Below are positions 9,291-18,535 of a stretch of 53,226 nucleotides of DNA, piece by piece. The translations under genes were made by a program, and so were the position numbers. The stretch spans positions 1 to 53,226 of the forward strand of contig JANQMN010000001.1 in assembly GCA_028280065.1 (NCBI GenBank), in the 5' to 3' direction. Origin of the DNA: Hahella sp. (GTDB lineage Bacteria; Pseudomonadota; Gammaproteobacteria; Pseudomonadales; Oleiphilaceae). Positions within the stretch are counted from its first letter, which is position 1, and the number at the start of each line of letters is the position of its first letter. The notes under the pieces were generated by a model that was given only the letters and a program-made list of their open reading frames with translations, was not told the origin of the DNA and ran no database searches.

Positions 9291-10961
9291 ATGTCCACCC
9301 ATGATGTTTCTCCTTCTCTAAAGACATTCTCGACCCCTAACATCTACCTTGTTTTTAGTCTGCTATTGGCCTTTTTCAGCATGGCGCCCGTTGCTACAGC
9401 CGAGGAAAGCCCGCTTTTGGTCCCCACGCTGGAAAAACTGAAGAAAGCCAACTTCAACACTAGAAAACAGATAGTCGGCGAGCTTGAGGCACTCCCGGAT
9501 GCGCGGGTGACGCTCATTCTTGAAAATATGCTGGAAGGCCGCCTCTATTACGAAAGGAAAGGCACGGATTTTGTCAGTTTGGATAAAGTAGATGGCGTCT
9601 ACGTTGCGGTCAGCCTCCTATCGGACCAGGTTTCGGAAGATGTTAAGAAGCGCGCCTATAAGAAAATCAGCGTCAACAATGCACTGCGCAGGACTTTGCG
9701 GGAATCCCTCGCAAGTTTACAGCTCCGGTCGCCGGACTTGGATACCCGTCTGGCAGCCGCCAGAGATCTGCTTAAATCCAAAGACAAAGACAATATTGCC
9801 CTGATCGATAAAGCGCTTGCCTCCGAGCTCGATAGCAGCGCTCAAAACCTGTTAAGCGTAGCAAAGGCCATGCTTTTGGCGCGGCATGGATCTGAACAGG
9901 AAAGGCTGGAGGCGATAAGCCGCTTGGAAGGAGAGCTTTATCCGGAAGTTCGCTCTTTACTTTCAGGATTTTTGATTGTCGACGGCGACGGAACTCCCAT
10001 TGAATCGTCGGCACCGGTGAGACAGGCGGCAGAGCAGGCCCTTGCCTCAATCGAAGACCTTATCACGCTCAATAAAGGGTTGGAAAACATCTATTTCGGT
10101 ATAAGTTTAGGGGCAGTATTGCTACTTGCGGCAGTCGGCCTCGCGATCACCTTCGGCGTCATGGGAGTGATCAATATGGCCCATGGCGAAATGATCATGT
10201 TGGGTGCATATACGACTTTTGTGATCCAACAATTGATGCCGAACCATATTGATTACTCGCTCTTTGTGGCAATTCCCGCGGCATTTTTAGTCGCCGCAGT
10301 GGTTGGGATGCTGATTGAAAGGGGAGTGATACGTTTTCTATACGGTAGACCGCTCGAAACCTTATTGGCAACTTTCGGGATTAGTTTGATCCTGCAGCAG
10401 GCCGTGCGAACGATTTTTAGTCCTCTAAACCAATCGGTGTCGACGCCTTCCTGGATGTCCGGCTCGCTGGAAATCAACGGAGCGCTTTCCCTCACCTACA
10501 ACCGTCTGTATATCATCATATTCAGTATCCTGGTGCTGTTTGCCCTGGCCGTGTTGCTTAAAAAGACTTTCTTCGGCTTGCAGATGCGGGCAGTTACTCA
10601 AAATCGCCGTATGGCAAGCTCCATGGGTATCCGCACAGGTTGGCTGGATGCATTGACCTTCGGATTAGGTTCCGGGATTGCAGGAATTGCCGGTGTGGCA
10701 TTGAGCCAGCTTACGAATGTCGGGCCGAATCTCGGTCAAGCCTACATCATCGATTCGTTTATGGTCGTGGTTTTCGGAGGTGTGGGCAATTTGCTGGGCA
10801 CCTTTGTCGGGGCGATGTCGCTGGGGATCGCAAATAAATTCCTGGAGCCGTTTGCCGGCGCGGTGTTGGCCAAGATTCTGGTACTAATTTTCATCATTCT
10901 TTACATTCAAAAATACCCGCGGGGCATGTTTGCGCTGAAGGGTCGAGCGGCAGAGGAGTAG
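9291..10961 (+). CDS. urtB: Urea ABC transporter permease UrtB
   Basis: 556 residues. The C-terminal half (from about 265) is a LivH-type inner-membrane permease with many hydrophobic helices and family blocks such as FGVMGVINMAHGEMIMLGAY, GRPLETLLATFGISLILQQ and DSFMVVVFGGVGNLLGT. The N-terminal half starts with a signal-like helix (LVFSLLLAFFSMAPVATA) and continues as about 230 hydrophilic helical residues, probably periplasmic. That extension is common in proteobacterial UrtB and absent from LivH; its role is unknown. The stop is 3 nt before urtC. Confidence 0.96.
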   Translation: MSTHDVSPSLKTFSTPNIYLVFSLLLAFFSMAPVATAEESPLLVPTLEKLKKANFNTRKQIVGELEALPDARVTLILENMLEGRLYYERKGTDFVSLDKVDGVYVAVSLLSDQVSEDVKKRAYKKISVNNALRRTLRESLASLQLRSPDLDTRLAAARDLLKSKDKDNIALIDKALASELDSSAQNLLSVAKAMLLARHGSEQERLEAISRLEGELYPEVRSLLSGFLIVDGDGTPIESSAPVRQAAEQALASIEDLITLNKGLENIYFGISLGAVLLLAAVGLAITFGVMGVINMAHGEMIMLGAYTTFVIQQLMPNHIDYSLFVAIPAAFLVAAVVGMLIERGVIRFLYGRPLETLLATFGISLILQQAVRTIFSPLNQSVSTPSWMSGSLEINGALSLTYNRLYIIIFSILVLFALAVLLKKTFFGLQMRAVTQNRRMASSMGIRTGWLDALTFGLGSGIAGIAGVALSQLTNVGPNLGQAYIIDSFMVVVFGGVGNLLGTFVGAMSLGIANKFLEPFAGAVLAKILVLIFIILYIQKYPRGMFALKGRAAEE

Positions 10962-10964
10962 GAA

Positions 10965-12197
10965 GTGGTTAAACTCGGTCCCATCACGCGTTTTATCATG
11001 CAGGACAAGGCCGGCAGAAATATGCTGCTGGTATTGCTGGCTGTCGCGGTTCTCGTGCCGACCCTAAACCTGGCTTTGTCTGAAGGCTCGTTGTTACACG
11101 TGCCGACCTATATGGTGACATTGCTCGGAAAGTATTTGTGTTATGCATTATTGGCACTGGCTGTCGATTTGATTTGGGGCTATTGCGGAATTCTCAGCCT
11201 CGGTCACGGCGCCTTCTTTGCCTTGGGCGGCTATGCCATGGGTATGTACCTGATGCGTCAAATTGGCGAAAGGGGGGTGTATGGCCACCCGGAGTTGCCG
11301 GACTTCATGGTCTTTCTGAATTGGCAGGAGTTACCCTGGTACTGGTATGGCTTCGATAACTTCTTTTTTGCCATGCTCATGGTCGGACTGGTACCGGGAC
11401 TTCTCGCCTTTACCTTTGGCTGGTTGGCATTTCGTTCCCGTGTTACCGGTGTTTATCTGTCTATCATTACACAAGCGCTGACCTATGCCTTAATGCTGGC
11501 TTTCTTTCGCAACGAAATGGGCTTCGGCGGTAACAACGGTCTGACCGATTTCAAAGATCTGCTTGGTTTTTCCTTGCAAGCCGATTCGACCCGAGCGGGA
11601 TTGTTCGTGGCGTCCTGCCTGGCGTTGACGATAGGGTATTTGGTATCCCGCTGGATTGTCACATCCAAACTTGGCCGGGTGCTGGTGAGTATCCGCGATG
11701 CGGAAGCCCGTACCCGGTTTCTCGGTTACCGGGTGGATAAGTTCAAGTTGTTTGTGTTCGTCGTGTCCGCTGTTCTGGCGGGTATTGCGGGTGCGCTGTA
11801 TGTGCCGCAGGTCGGAATCATCAATCCCGGCGAGTTTTCACCCATCAACTCCATTGAAATTATCGTATGGGTTGCGCTTGGCGGACGAGGAACCCTTTAT
11901 GGCGCAGTGATTGGGGCGGTGCTGGTAAATTACGCGAAGTCCTACTTCACGGCCGAATTTCCCGAATTATGGTTGTTCTTCCTGGGCGCGCTGTTTGTTA
12001 TCTCAACCCTCTTCCTGCCGAACGGTGTGGTAGGCGTTGTTGAGCAGGTCAAGCAATTGACCATCCGTAATCGCAGGGGCAAGGCGACCGATGCCGTTGT
12101 GCCGCCCCCGGAACCAGCCGGGGGGCAGGATCGGACGGCGGAGGAATCCGCGGAGAACAAGCCCGCCAAGGCAAATCTGACAACAACGACCAACTAG
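10965..12197 (+). CDS. urtC: Urea ABC transporter permease UrtC
   Basis: 410 residues, starting with GTG 3 nt after urtB. A LivM-type permease that pairs with UrtB; the hydrophobic helices and blocks such as DLIWGYCGILSLGHGAFFAL, NEMGFGGNNGLTDFKD and NPGEFSPINSIEIIVWVALG are typical of UrtC. The last 40 or so residues form a charged, Pro/Ala/Thr-rich cytoplasmic tail ending TTTTN with no predicted structure, which varies among relatives. Translational coupling to urtB is likely. Confidence 0.96.
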   Translation: MVKLGPITRFIMQDKAGRNMLLVLLAVAVLVPTLNLALSEGSLLHVPTYMVTLLGKYLCYALLALAVDLIWGYCGILSLGHGAFFALGGYAMGMYLMRQIGERGVYGHPELPDFMVFLNWQELPWYWYGFDNFFFAMLMVGLVPGLLAFTFGWLAFRSRVTGVYLSIITQALTYALMLAFFRNEMGFGGNNGLTDFKDLLGFSLQADSTRAGLFVASCLALTIGYLVSRWIVTSKLGRVLVSIRDAEARTRFLGYRVDKFKLFVFVVSAVLAGIAGALYVPQVGIINPGEFSPINSIEIIVWVALGGRGTLYGAVIGAVLVNYAKSYFTAEFPELWLFFLGALFVISTLFLPNGVVGVVEQVKQLTIRNRRGKATDAVVPPPEPAGGQDRTAEESAENKPAKANLTTTTN

Positions 12198-12214
12198 CAC
12201 CTGGAAAATTCGCT

Positions 12215-12973
12215 ATGCATCCTAAACATATTGAGCAGCCGACAATCCTGTATTTGAACGGTGTTTCCGTAAGCTTTGATGGTTTCAAGGCCATCAACAG
12301 CCTTTCGCTATATCTGGAGCCAGGCGAGCTGCGCGCCATTATCGGCCCGAATGGCGCGGGGAAAACCACCATGATGGATCTGATTACCGGTAAAACCAGA
12401 CCGGATAGCGGCGAAATCATTTTTAACAATGCCATAGATCTCACCCAGTACGACGAAGCGGCGATCGCCAATATGGGAATCGGCAGAAAATTTCAAAAAC
12501 CTACGGTAATTGAGTCGTTAACCATATTCGAAAACCTGGAGTTGGCGCTTGCCGGTGGCCGGGGGGTGTTTGCCGCTTTGCTGCACCGGCTGAAAATAGA
12601 GCAAAAGCTGCGGATTGAAGAAATCATGGACTTGGTCAATTTGAGTGAGCGGGCTCAAGACCTGGCAGGCTCATTGTCGCATGGCCAAAAGCAGTGGTTG
12701 GAAATCGGCATGCTGCTGATTCAAGAGCCTGAACTGTTGCTGATTGACGAGCCTGCCGCCGGAATGACAGACCTGGAAACCGAAAAAACCGCTGAATTGT
12801 TTAAGGAGGTTTCTCAACGCCATTCCTTGGTCGTGGTGGAGCACGACATGGAGTTTGTCCATGCGCTTGACTGCAAGGTCACTGTCTTGCATGAAGGCCG
12901 AGTCCTGGCCGAAGGCGCATTGGATCAGGTGCAAAACAACGAAGAAGTCATTGAAGTTTATCTGGGACGTTAA
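12215..12973 (+). CDS. urtD: Urea ABC transporter ATP-binding protein UrtD
   Basis: 252 residues. LivG-type ATPase with Walker A GPNGAGKTT (residues 44-52), signature LSHGQKQWLEIGM, Walker B LLLIDEPAAGM and switch His in VVVEHDMEFV. LSHGQKQWLEIGMLL is the usual UrtD form of the signature. It lies 17 nt after urtC and 13 nt before urtE, and should form the ATPase heterodimer with UrtE. Confidence 0.96.
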   Translation: MHPKHIEQPTILYLNGVSVSFDGFKAINSLSLYLEPGELRAIIGPNGAGKTTMMDLITGKTRPDSGEIIFNNAIDLTQYDEAAIANMGIGRKFQKPTVIESLTIFENLELALAGGRGVFAALLHRLKIEQKLRIEEIMDLVNLSERAQDLAGSLSHGQKQWLEIGMLLIQEPELLLIDEPAAGMTDLETEKTAELFKEVSQRHSLVVVEHDMEFVHALDCKVTVLHEGRVLAEGALDQVQNNEEVIEVYLGR

Positions 12974-12986
12974 ACGGGTCAAAGCG

Positions 12987-13682
12987 ATGCTACAAGTACG
13001 AGATTTGAATTTATTCTACGGCGCAAGCCAAGCGCTGTATTCGGTTAACGCCAAGGCGGTAGCCGGAGAGGTATGCTGCATACTCGGGCGTAATGGCGTA
13101 GGTAAAACCTCGTTACTGAAAGCATTGGCTGGGCAGCATCCGGTTGGCAGCGGAGAAATCACTTGGCAGGGGAAAAATATTACCAAGATGAGCCCTTATG
13201 AAAGAGCCAAGGAGGGTATTGCATACGTGCCACAGGGGCGGGAGATTTTCTCTCAGCTAACGGTCATGGAAAACCTGAAAACCGGCTATGCGGCATTGCC
13301 AAGACGTCTGCGCAGTATTCCTAATGAGATATATACGCTTTTCCCGGTATTAAGGGATATGTTAAACCGGCGTGGCGGAGACTTGTCGGGAGGCCAGCAG
13401 CAACAGCTGGCCATTGCCAGGGCATTGGTAACCCGTCCAAAATTACTCATGTTGGATGAACCTACCGAAGGGATTCAGCCTTCGATTATCAAGGATATTC
13501 AGCATGTTATCGCGCGTTTGCGGGACCGTGGCGAAATGGCCATAGTGCTGGTGGAACAGTATTTGGATTTTGCCTATGAACTGGCAGACTCCTATTCGGT
13601 GTTGGACCGCGGGAATGTGGTGTTGAGCGGCGTCAAGGCGGATATGGACAAAGAACGCGTCAGGGGATTGATGACAGTTTAA
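12987..13682 (+). CDS. urtE: Urea ABC transporter ATP-binding protein UrtE
   Basis: 231 residues. LivF-type ATPase with Walker A GRNGVGKTS (residues 34-42), FVPQ-type switch (IAYVPQGREIF), signature LSGGQQQQLAIARAL, Walker B LLMLDEPTEGIQPSI and the His-loop position occupied by Gln (VLVEQYLDFA), as is usual in LivF/UrtE. The start at 12987 (MLQVRDLNLFYGA) fits the family; upstream codons overlap urtD in another frame and look spurious. Confidence 0.96.
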   Translation: MLQVRDLNLFYGASQALYSVNAKAVAGEVCCILGRNGVGKTSLLKALAGQHPVGSGEITWQGKNITKMSPYERAKEGIAYVPQGREIFSQLTVMENLKTGYAALPRRLRSIPNEIYTLFPVLRDMLNRRGGDLSGGQQQQLAIARALVTRPKLLMLDEPTEGIQPSIIKDIQHVIARLRDRGEMAIVLVEQYLDFAYELADSYSVLDRGNVVLSGVKADMDKERVRGLMTV

Positions 13683-13692
13683 ATATGGATGA

Positions 13693-14775
13693 GTGACGGC
13701 ATTCACAGCAAACCCCAATAAATCAGGCTATGCTTCAAAGGTTATTCTCCCGCAGTTACCCGAGTTTGTGATGAAGGGCCACCTCATAAATATCCGCGAT
13801 GTCTTAACCGCCCGGAAGCTTGTCGATCAGTATCTGAAGCCCACCCAGCTTGTCAGATATGAAGGGTTGTCGAGATTAATCGGCGCCGATATCTACATAA
13901 AGCATGAAAATCACCAGCCCACGGCAAGCCGGAAACTGCGTGGTGCGGTTGCCATTGCCGGAGAGTTACGCCGTAATGGCGTGAGTCAAGTAGTTACCGC
14001 CGGTTGCGGGAGTTTTGGCTTAGCCTTGGCTTACGCCGCCAAAATGTTCGATATGCAGGCCCGCATTATCGCCCCGGAAAGTACTTCCCCCTATGACTTG
14101 CAAAAGTATCGGGACATCGGCGCCGAAGTCAGTATATCTGGCGCTAACCAGGAAGAAGCGCTGCGTATTGCGAAATCCGTGGAAGCCAGGGCCAAATTTT
14201 ATTTTGTTCATCCGGCGGACGAAAAACTGGTGATTGCCGGGGCTGCCACCTCTTGTTTGGAGGTGTTCGAAGAGCTGCCAAGCGTCGATGTAATGCTTTG
14301 TGCCGTCGGATTCGGAACCTCAATCGCCTCGACTGTGGTTGCGGCGCAAGCCTTGTCACCCCACACAGAAATTATTGGTGTACAAGCGAAGTCAAATCCG
14401 GTGGCCTTTATGGCCTGGCAGGCAAGCCAGAAGAAAAGTCATGAGCCTATCCCCACGCCGAACGGCAAAACCTTCGCCCAAGGTTTTGCGGTCAAGCAGT
14501 TACACGAGTTGCCTTTTGCTATTTACCAACAACATTTGGCGGATTTTGTTTTATTGCCTGACCACAAATTGCACGAAGGCGTTGCCTTGGCGGCGTACCA
14601 TACCCAACAGCTTGCAGATGCGGTCGGCGCCGCGCCTATTGAAGCAGCGGTGTCGTTACGCCAAAAACTGCAAGGGAAATCGGTTGTGTTGTTTATGAGT
14701 AACGGCATCACCGCACCGGGAGAATTGGAAAACGCCTATACCCTGAGTAGTTTTTTATCCGGCGTGCCGGAATAA
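13693..14775 (+). CDS. Threonine dehydratase-like PLP enzyme (divergent)
   Basis: 360 residues from the GTG; an ATG at 13771 (MKGHLINIRDV) gives 334 and fits family alignments better, so the start is uncertain. The fold is that of fold-type II PLP enzymes (threonine/serine dehydratase): KHENHQPTASRKLRGA carries the lysine (residue 81 from the GTG) expected to bind PLP. The substrate loop, normally S-A/S-G-N-H, reads GCGSF (104-108), and the phosphate-binding Gly-rich loop reads VGFGTS rather than GGGG. So the enzyme class is clear but the substrate is not. It starts about 10 nt after urtE and ends the urea transport operon; pyridoxal phosphate may link it to pdxH, though this is speculation. 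Confidence 0.82.
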   Translation: MTAFTANPNKSGYASKVILPQLPEFVMKGHLINIRDVLTARKLVDQYLKPTQLVRYEGLSRLIGADIYIKHENHQPTASRKLRGAVAIAGELRRNGVSQVVTAGCGSFGLALAYAAKMFDMQARIIAPESTSPYDLQKYRDIGAEVSISGANQEEALRIAKSVEARAKFYFVHPADEKLVIAGAATSCLEVFEELPSVDVMLCAVGFGTSIASTVVAAQALSPHTEIIGVQAKSNPVAFMAWQASQKKSHEPIPTPNGKTFAQGFAVKQLHELPFAIYQQHLADFVLLPDHKLHEGVALAAYHTQQLADAVGAAPIEAAVSLRQKLQGKSVVLFMSNGITAPGELENAYTLSSFLSGVPE

Positions 14776-14784
14776 GCAGTGTGC

Positions 14785-14802
14785 CTAGTGTAGCTACACT
14801 AG
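14785..14802. terminator. Perfect 18-bp palindrome between convergent stops
   Basis: CTAGTGTAGCTACACTAG is a perfect palindrome lying 9 nt after the PLP-enzyme stop and overlapping the TAG stop (14799-14801) of the convergent GGDEF/EAL gene. As RNA it would form a 7-bp stem with an AGCT loop, followed by TTATTT on the plus strand, so a weak bidirectional terminator is possible; a dimeric protein site is the alternative. Confidence 0.4.
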
Positions 14803-16748
14803 TTATTTGCTTCGCTTTGAGAACCTTCTGCAAAATCCTCGCCGGCAACGCTATGCTGGTCGTCCAGCAAGATGCTGATTGCCTCGGCGCTTACCGGACG
14901 ACTAAACAGATATCCCTGGGCGACATCGCAAAGCTTTTCCCGCAGCAGGTCGGCAGTGTGTTCATCTTCCACGCCTTCGGCGACGACAGTAAGATCCAAG
15001 TGGTGCGCAAGGGTAATGATCGCCTCGGCCAAGGCCAAATCCCGGTCGGAACCGCGAATATCATCGATAAACACCTTATCGATCTTCAATGTGTTAACCG
15101 GTAAGCGCTTTAGATAGTTTAGCGACGAGTAGCCGGTTCCGAAGTCGTCAATGGCGCAGGTGATCCCCAGTTTCCGAAAAGCATTGAGCGTTTTGGTAGC
15201 CTCCTCAATATTGCCCATGATGGTGCTTTCGGTGATTTCTATTTCCAGTTGATGGGGGCGAATAGCGAACTTGTTGAGCGCGCTGATAATAGTCGCCAGA
15301 ATGTTACCCCGCTGAAAGTGCTGCCCGGAAATATTAATGGCAACACTAAAGCTTTCCGAGCAGACCGGTGTCCACTCCTGTAATTGCCTGCTGGCATGCT
15401 CGACAACCCATTCGCCGATGTCGACGATAAATCCGTTTTCTTCGGCGGCGGGAATGAAATCTCCAGGGGAAACCACAGAGCCATCCTGTTTTTGCCAGCG
15501 TATCAATGCCTCCACTCCTTTCAGCTCGCCGGTCCGCATATCAATCTTCGGTTGGTAGACCAGGAAGAACTCATTGTCTTCCATTGCTTTTTTAATGCTA
15601 TTGCGGATATTCATCCGGTGACTGGTCAATGCTTCAATATGTTTGGCGAAGAATTGCACATTGTTGCGGCCTCTTGATTTGGCGTGATACATCGCCATAT
15701 CGGCCTTGCGAAGTAACGATTCCGCTTCCTGACCATCGGTGGGCCAGAGTGATATGCCGATGGAGGCGCTAAGTTGAATGTCCTGCCCATTCAGTTGATA
15801 AGGATTGCCTATGGCGTTTCGAATTTTTTCCGCCAGCAGGCTAAGCTTAAAGGAGCTGCCGATATTTTCGATCAATACGACATATTCGTCGCCACCATAG
15901 CGGGCCAGGCAATTCCTCGGATTTAGTTCGCCCTGGATACGTTTTGCCATATCGCAGAGAGCCTGGTCCCCCGCCGCGATACCCACGCTGTCATTAATCA
16001 GTTTAAAACCATCCAAACCGATAAAGAGTATGCCGAAATCCTCGCGGGAGTTTTCAGCGCGTTGGATGGCGAGAGAAAGGCGTTCATGAAACTGTGTCCT
16101 GTTGGGCAAGCGCGTGAGGCTATCGTGGTAGGTATGATACAGGGCTTGCTGTTCACTGGTTTTTATATCGGTAATGTCGCTAAAGCTCCATACCCTGCCA
16201 ACCGCTTGGTCATACTCAATCCTGGGTTGGCTGAAACATTCGATAAAACGGTTATCACCAAGTTCCAGTGAGCAGTAGCTCGGCCTGGTTGGAAACTTCT
16301 TATTAAACTCCCATATTTGGGTAAGTTCGTCCAAGTTCTTAACGTTTGTGGCCAGGTGCTGCCTAATGAGTTCTATGGAATATTGCTCGGACGGATCTCT
16401 GGGTATTCCCATCATCTCCAAAAAGACGTTATTTACCGCGAGCACTCTGGAGTTTTCGTCTTGAACAACGATGCCGTCCCGGGTTGAATTCAGAGTGGCA
16501 TTCAATAGCGATACGGATTCTTCCAGGCTTTGCTTGGTGGTTGTCAGTTCGTTGTAATGCTGTTTGAGTTGCGTATAACGTTCACTCAGTTCGTTGGAAC
16601 TGAGTTCCAAAGAGCGTTCAAGTAGCTTTCGATCTTCATCGGCTTGTGAGTATGCCGAATCAATGGCCTCTAAAAAACTTTTGAGGCGTCCTTCCTGAAG
16701 TTCTTCAGGTAACCATCGTTTTATCTGGCGAACTAGCAACTTATGCAT
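14799..16748 (-). CDS. PAS-GGDEF-EAL cyclic-di-GMP enzyme
   Basis: 649 residues. Order: helical/coiled-coil N-terminus (about 10-95), a PAS sensor (about 95-210, beginning NATLNSTRDGIVVQDENSR), a GGDEF domain with loop GGDEY, and an EAL domain. The EAL site looks complete: EALIRW, EITEST, DDFGTGYSSLNYLKRLP and VAEGVE. It should therefore hydrolyse cyclic di-GMP; the GGDEY loop may still be active or bind GTP. No membrane segment is seen. The start at 16748 (MHKLLVRQI) has an AGAGAAG site; the alternative at 16838 would overlap the FIST gene. It lies 38 nt behind the FIST gene, so the two are likely one operon. Confidence 0.93.
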   Translation of the reverse strand: MHKLLVRQIKRWLPEELQEGRLKSFLEAIDSAYSQADEDRKLLERSLELSSNELSERYTQLKQHYNELTTTKQSLEESVSLLNATLNSTRDGIVVQDENSRVLAVNNVFLEMMGIPRDPSEQYSIELIRQHLATNVKNLDELTQIWEFNKKFPTRPSYCSLELGDNRFIECFSQPRIEYDQAVGRVWSFSDITDIKTSEQQALYHTYHDSLTRLPNRTQFHERLSLAIQRAENSREDFGILFIGLDGFKLINDSVGIAAGDQALCDMAKRIQGELNPRNCLARYGGDEYVVLIENIGSSFKLSLLAEKIRNAIGNPYQLNGQDIQLSASIGISLWPTDGQEAESLLRKADMAMYHAKSRGRNNVQFFAKHIEALTSHRMNIRNSIKKAMEDNEFFLVYQPKIDMRTGELKGVEALIRWQKQDGSVVSPGDFIPAAEENGFIVDIGEWVVEHASRQLQEWTPVCSESFSVAINISGQHFQRGNILATIISALNKFAIRPHQLEIEITESTIMGNIEEATKTLNAFRKLGITCAIDDFGTGYSSLNYLKRLPVNTLKIDKVFIDDIRGSDRDLALAEAIITLAHHLDLTVVAEGVEDEHTADLLREKLCDVAQGYLFSRPVSAEAISILLDDQHSVAGEDFAEGSQSEANN

Positions 16749-16786
16749 GCGCTTCTCTTTCCGGACACCCAAACTCGTTCGCAGCT

Positions 16787-17917
16787 CTATACTTCGGTAA
16801 AGGTTGTGATTGTCATCGTTTGGTTGTGAAGACTGCAACCCACGGCGTTTATGACGGGGCAGATTTCTCCGTAAGAGTAAAAGCCGGTTAATGCGGCTTT
16901 GGTGCCTAGCACCTCTCTTACGCTCTCTACTTCTTCTTCAACCCGTTGGGTCAGGATCATTTTCCGGCCCACACAACTGATCAGCAAACCGAAATCCACC
17001 GGCATTCTGCCCATTTTTACCGTCTGCTGTGCGGCCAAGGAGGCTCCCTCGATCAGCCGTTCGAAATTGGCTTTCATAAAACTTGCAGTGGCCCCTTCCG
17101 GCATATCTCCGGCAAAGGTAATGCTCGAATTTGCGTCATCGGTGGCAAGAATGGTTCTTACAACAGCCGGGGCGTCCGCATTTTTTACCGCCAGAGGAAA
17201 CAATAAACCCGTTGACGGCAGTCCGCTGGCGTAATCGCCCAAATACTGTTTGTACAGATCAAGAGCCGATTGCCCGTCCAACTCGTAAAGGACATTTCCT
17301 TCAGAGCAGGTAATTTCGCGCTCCGGACCGAAGGGGTCCCAACCGCCCAGCGACCCATAGCCGATATGCAGGTTCTCTCCGTAAAAGCCGATAGCCACTA
17401 TCTGGGGTTGTTGCCGGTGTTCATCGAGCCACACTTCAGAGTGTTGGAAGTCGCTATAGTCTCCCGCCAGACCTCCGGTGATTTTTATTGCGGCAGGCAA
17501 CTCACTTGTCATGCCGTCCACAAGTAAAGATCCATTGACTGAAAGACCTTCGGAGAAAACAAGAATATGTTGCAAATCAGACGCATTTAGCCTTTGAGAC
17601 AAGGACTTTCCCACCTCAAAAACGTTAGCGAAGTCGGTTAGGTCGGCCGATGCAGCTCGAATACCGGTTTTTTCGAATTGGATAGCTGTTGCCGTAAAGC
17701 TGTCGTCGTAAACCCGGCTATCCAGTATTTCACCTGCCGTAGAGCAACCGGCGACACTGGCCTCTGGAAAGGCTTGCCTGACCTGATGCAGGAGAGATTC
17801 CTCCTGTAGTTTATGGAGACACCCAAAACATAGAACCAATTGGGAAGTATCAGCGGTCTGTTTTGGTAGTGGAGGTGACCACCCGCCGTCTTTGTACAGA
17901 AACTGTTGAGTGCGCAT
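16787..17917 (-). CDS. FIST-domain sensory protein
   Basis: 376 residues. The N-terminal FIST domain (VAGCSTAGEI, GGLAGDYSDF) is followed by the FIST C domain (ALDLYKQYLGDYA, ILTQRVEEEVESVREVLG, GFYSYGEICP). FIST proteins are cytosolic sensory modules thought to bind small ligands such as amino acids, and are commonly encoded beside two-component or cyclic-di-GMP proteins. Here the PAS-GGDEF-EAL gene follows after 38 nt, suggesting that FIST supplies its input. The ligand is not known. Confidence 0.9.
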   Translation of the reverse strand: MRTQQFLYKDGGWSPPLPKQTADTSQLVLCFGCLHKLQEESLLHQVRQAFPEASVAGCSTAGEILDSRVYDDSFTATAIQFEKTGIRAASADLTDFANVFEVGKSLSQRLNASDLQHILVFSEGLSVNGSLLVDGMTSELPAAIKITGGLAGDYSDFQHSEVWLDEHRQQPQIVAIGFYGENLHIGYGSLGGWDPFGPEREITCSEGNVLYELDGQSALDLYKQYLGDYASGLPSTGLLFPLAVKNADAPAVVRTILATDDANSSITFAGDMPEGATASFMKANFERLIEGASLAAQQTVKMGRMPVDFGLLISCVGRKMILTQRVEEEVESVREVLGTKAALTGFYSYGEICPVINAVGCSLHNQTMTITTFTEV

Positions 17918-18112
17918 ACTCTTGGGTCACTAATCACTTAGGCGGCTAATGAACATCCAGACGCCTGGCCCAATAATTTAATCGGCTGTCCCTTAACTAT
18001 AGCCAAATCCTGGTAACCTGCATAAAAAACTGATTAGGCAGGATCAACGGCGGCTGTTATTACGGCAAGGTCTGGTTCTTATACAAGAAAAGAGTTGGGC
18101 AAGGGCAGACTA

Positions 18113-18535
18113 CTAGTGAGTTTCTGAGCTTTCATCGTCGTGCGCGTGATAAACTTGGTTTTCCGCGGCCTTTTGAAATAGCCTGCGTCTCGATAATCCA
18201 TCCAAGCCGACCATTAGGGTGTAGCCGAGCCCCACCAGGAACACCATGGAAATGCTCATTAGCAAGATGGGCTTTGTGATGCTGGCATCCGACCGGAGTT
18301 GGATGATGGTGACAAATACCGAAAGCTGTTGAATAAACAGATACGCCGCAAACAATCCACCCATAAAGCTGCTGAGGATTTGGCTTATTACGATTACGGC
18401 GGATGGAATGACTGTCCGGTGCCTGCATTTCGGATTGCTGCAGATAAAAATTTCGGTATTTTCAGTGTCGAACGATTCCTTGATGTAGGGTTGCAACACC
18501 CCGGTTTCACATTTTCGGCAGCGGTAGGCGGACAT
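18113..18535 (-). CDS. Zinc-ribbon two-helix membrane protein, unknown function
   Basis: 140 residues. The N-terminus has a four-Cys zinc-ribbon pattern (CRKC at 6-9 and CSNPKC at 32-37), followed by two hydrophobic helices (about 44-72 and 86-110) and a short acidic, His-containing tail (HAHDDESSETH). The layout suggests a small inner-membrane protein with a cytosolic metal-binding knuckle. I recognise no named family. It is isolated from its neighbours by about 200-280 nt. Confidence 0.7.
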   Translation of the reverse strand: MSAYRCRKCETGVLQPYIKESFDTENTEIFICSNPKCRHRTVIPSAVIVISQILSSFMGGLFAAYLFIQQLSVFVTIIQLRSDASITKPILLMSISMVFLVGLGYTLMVGLDGLSRRRLFQKAAENQVYHAHDDESSETH

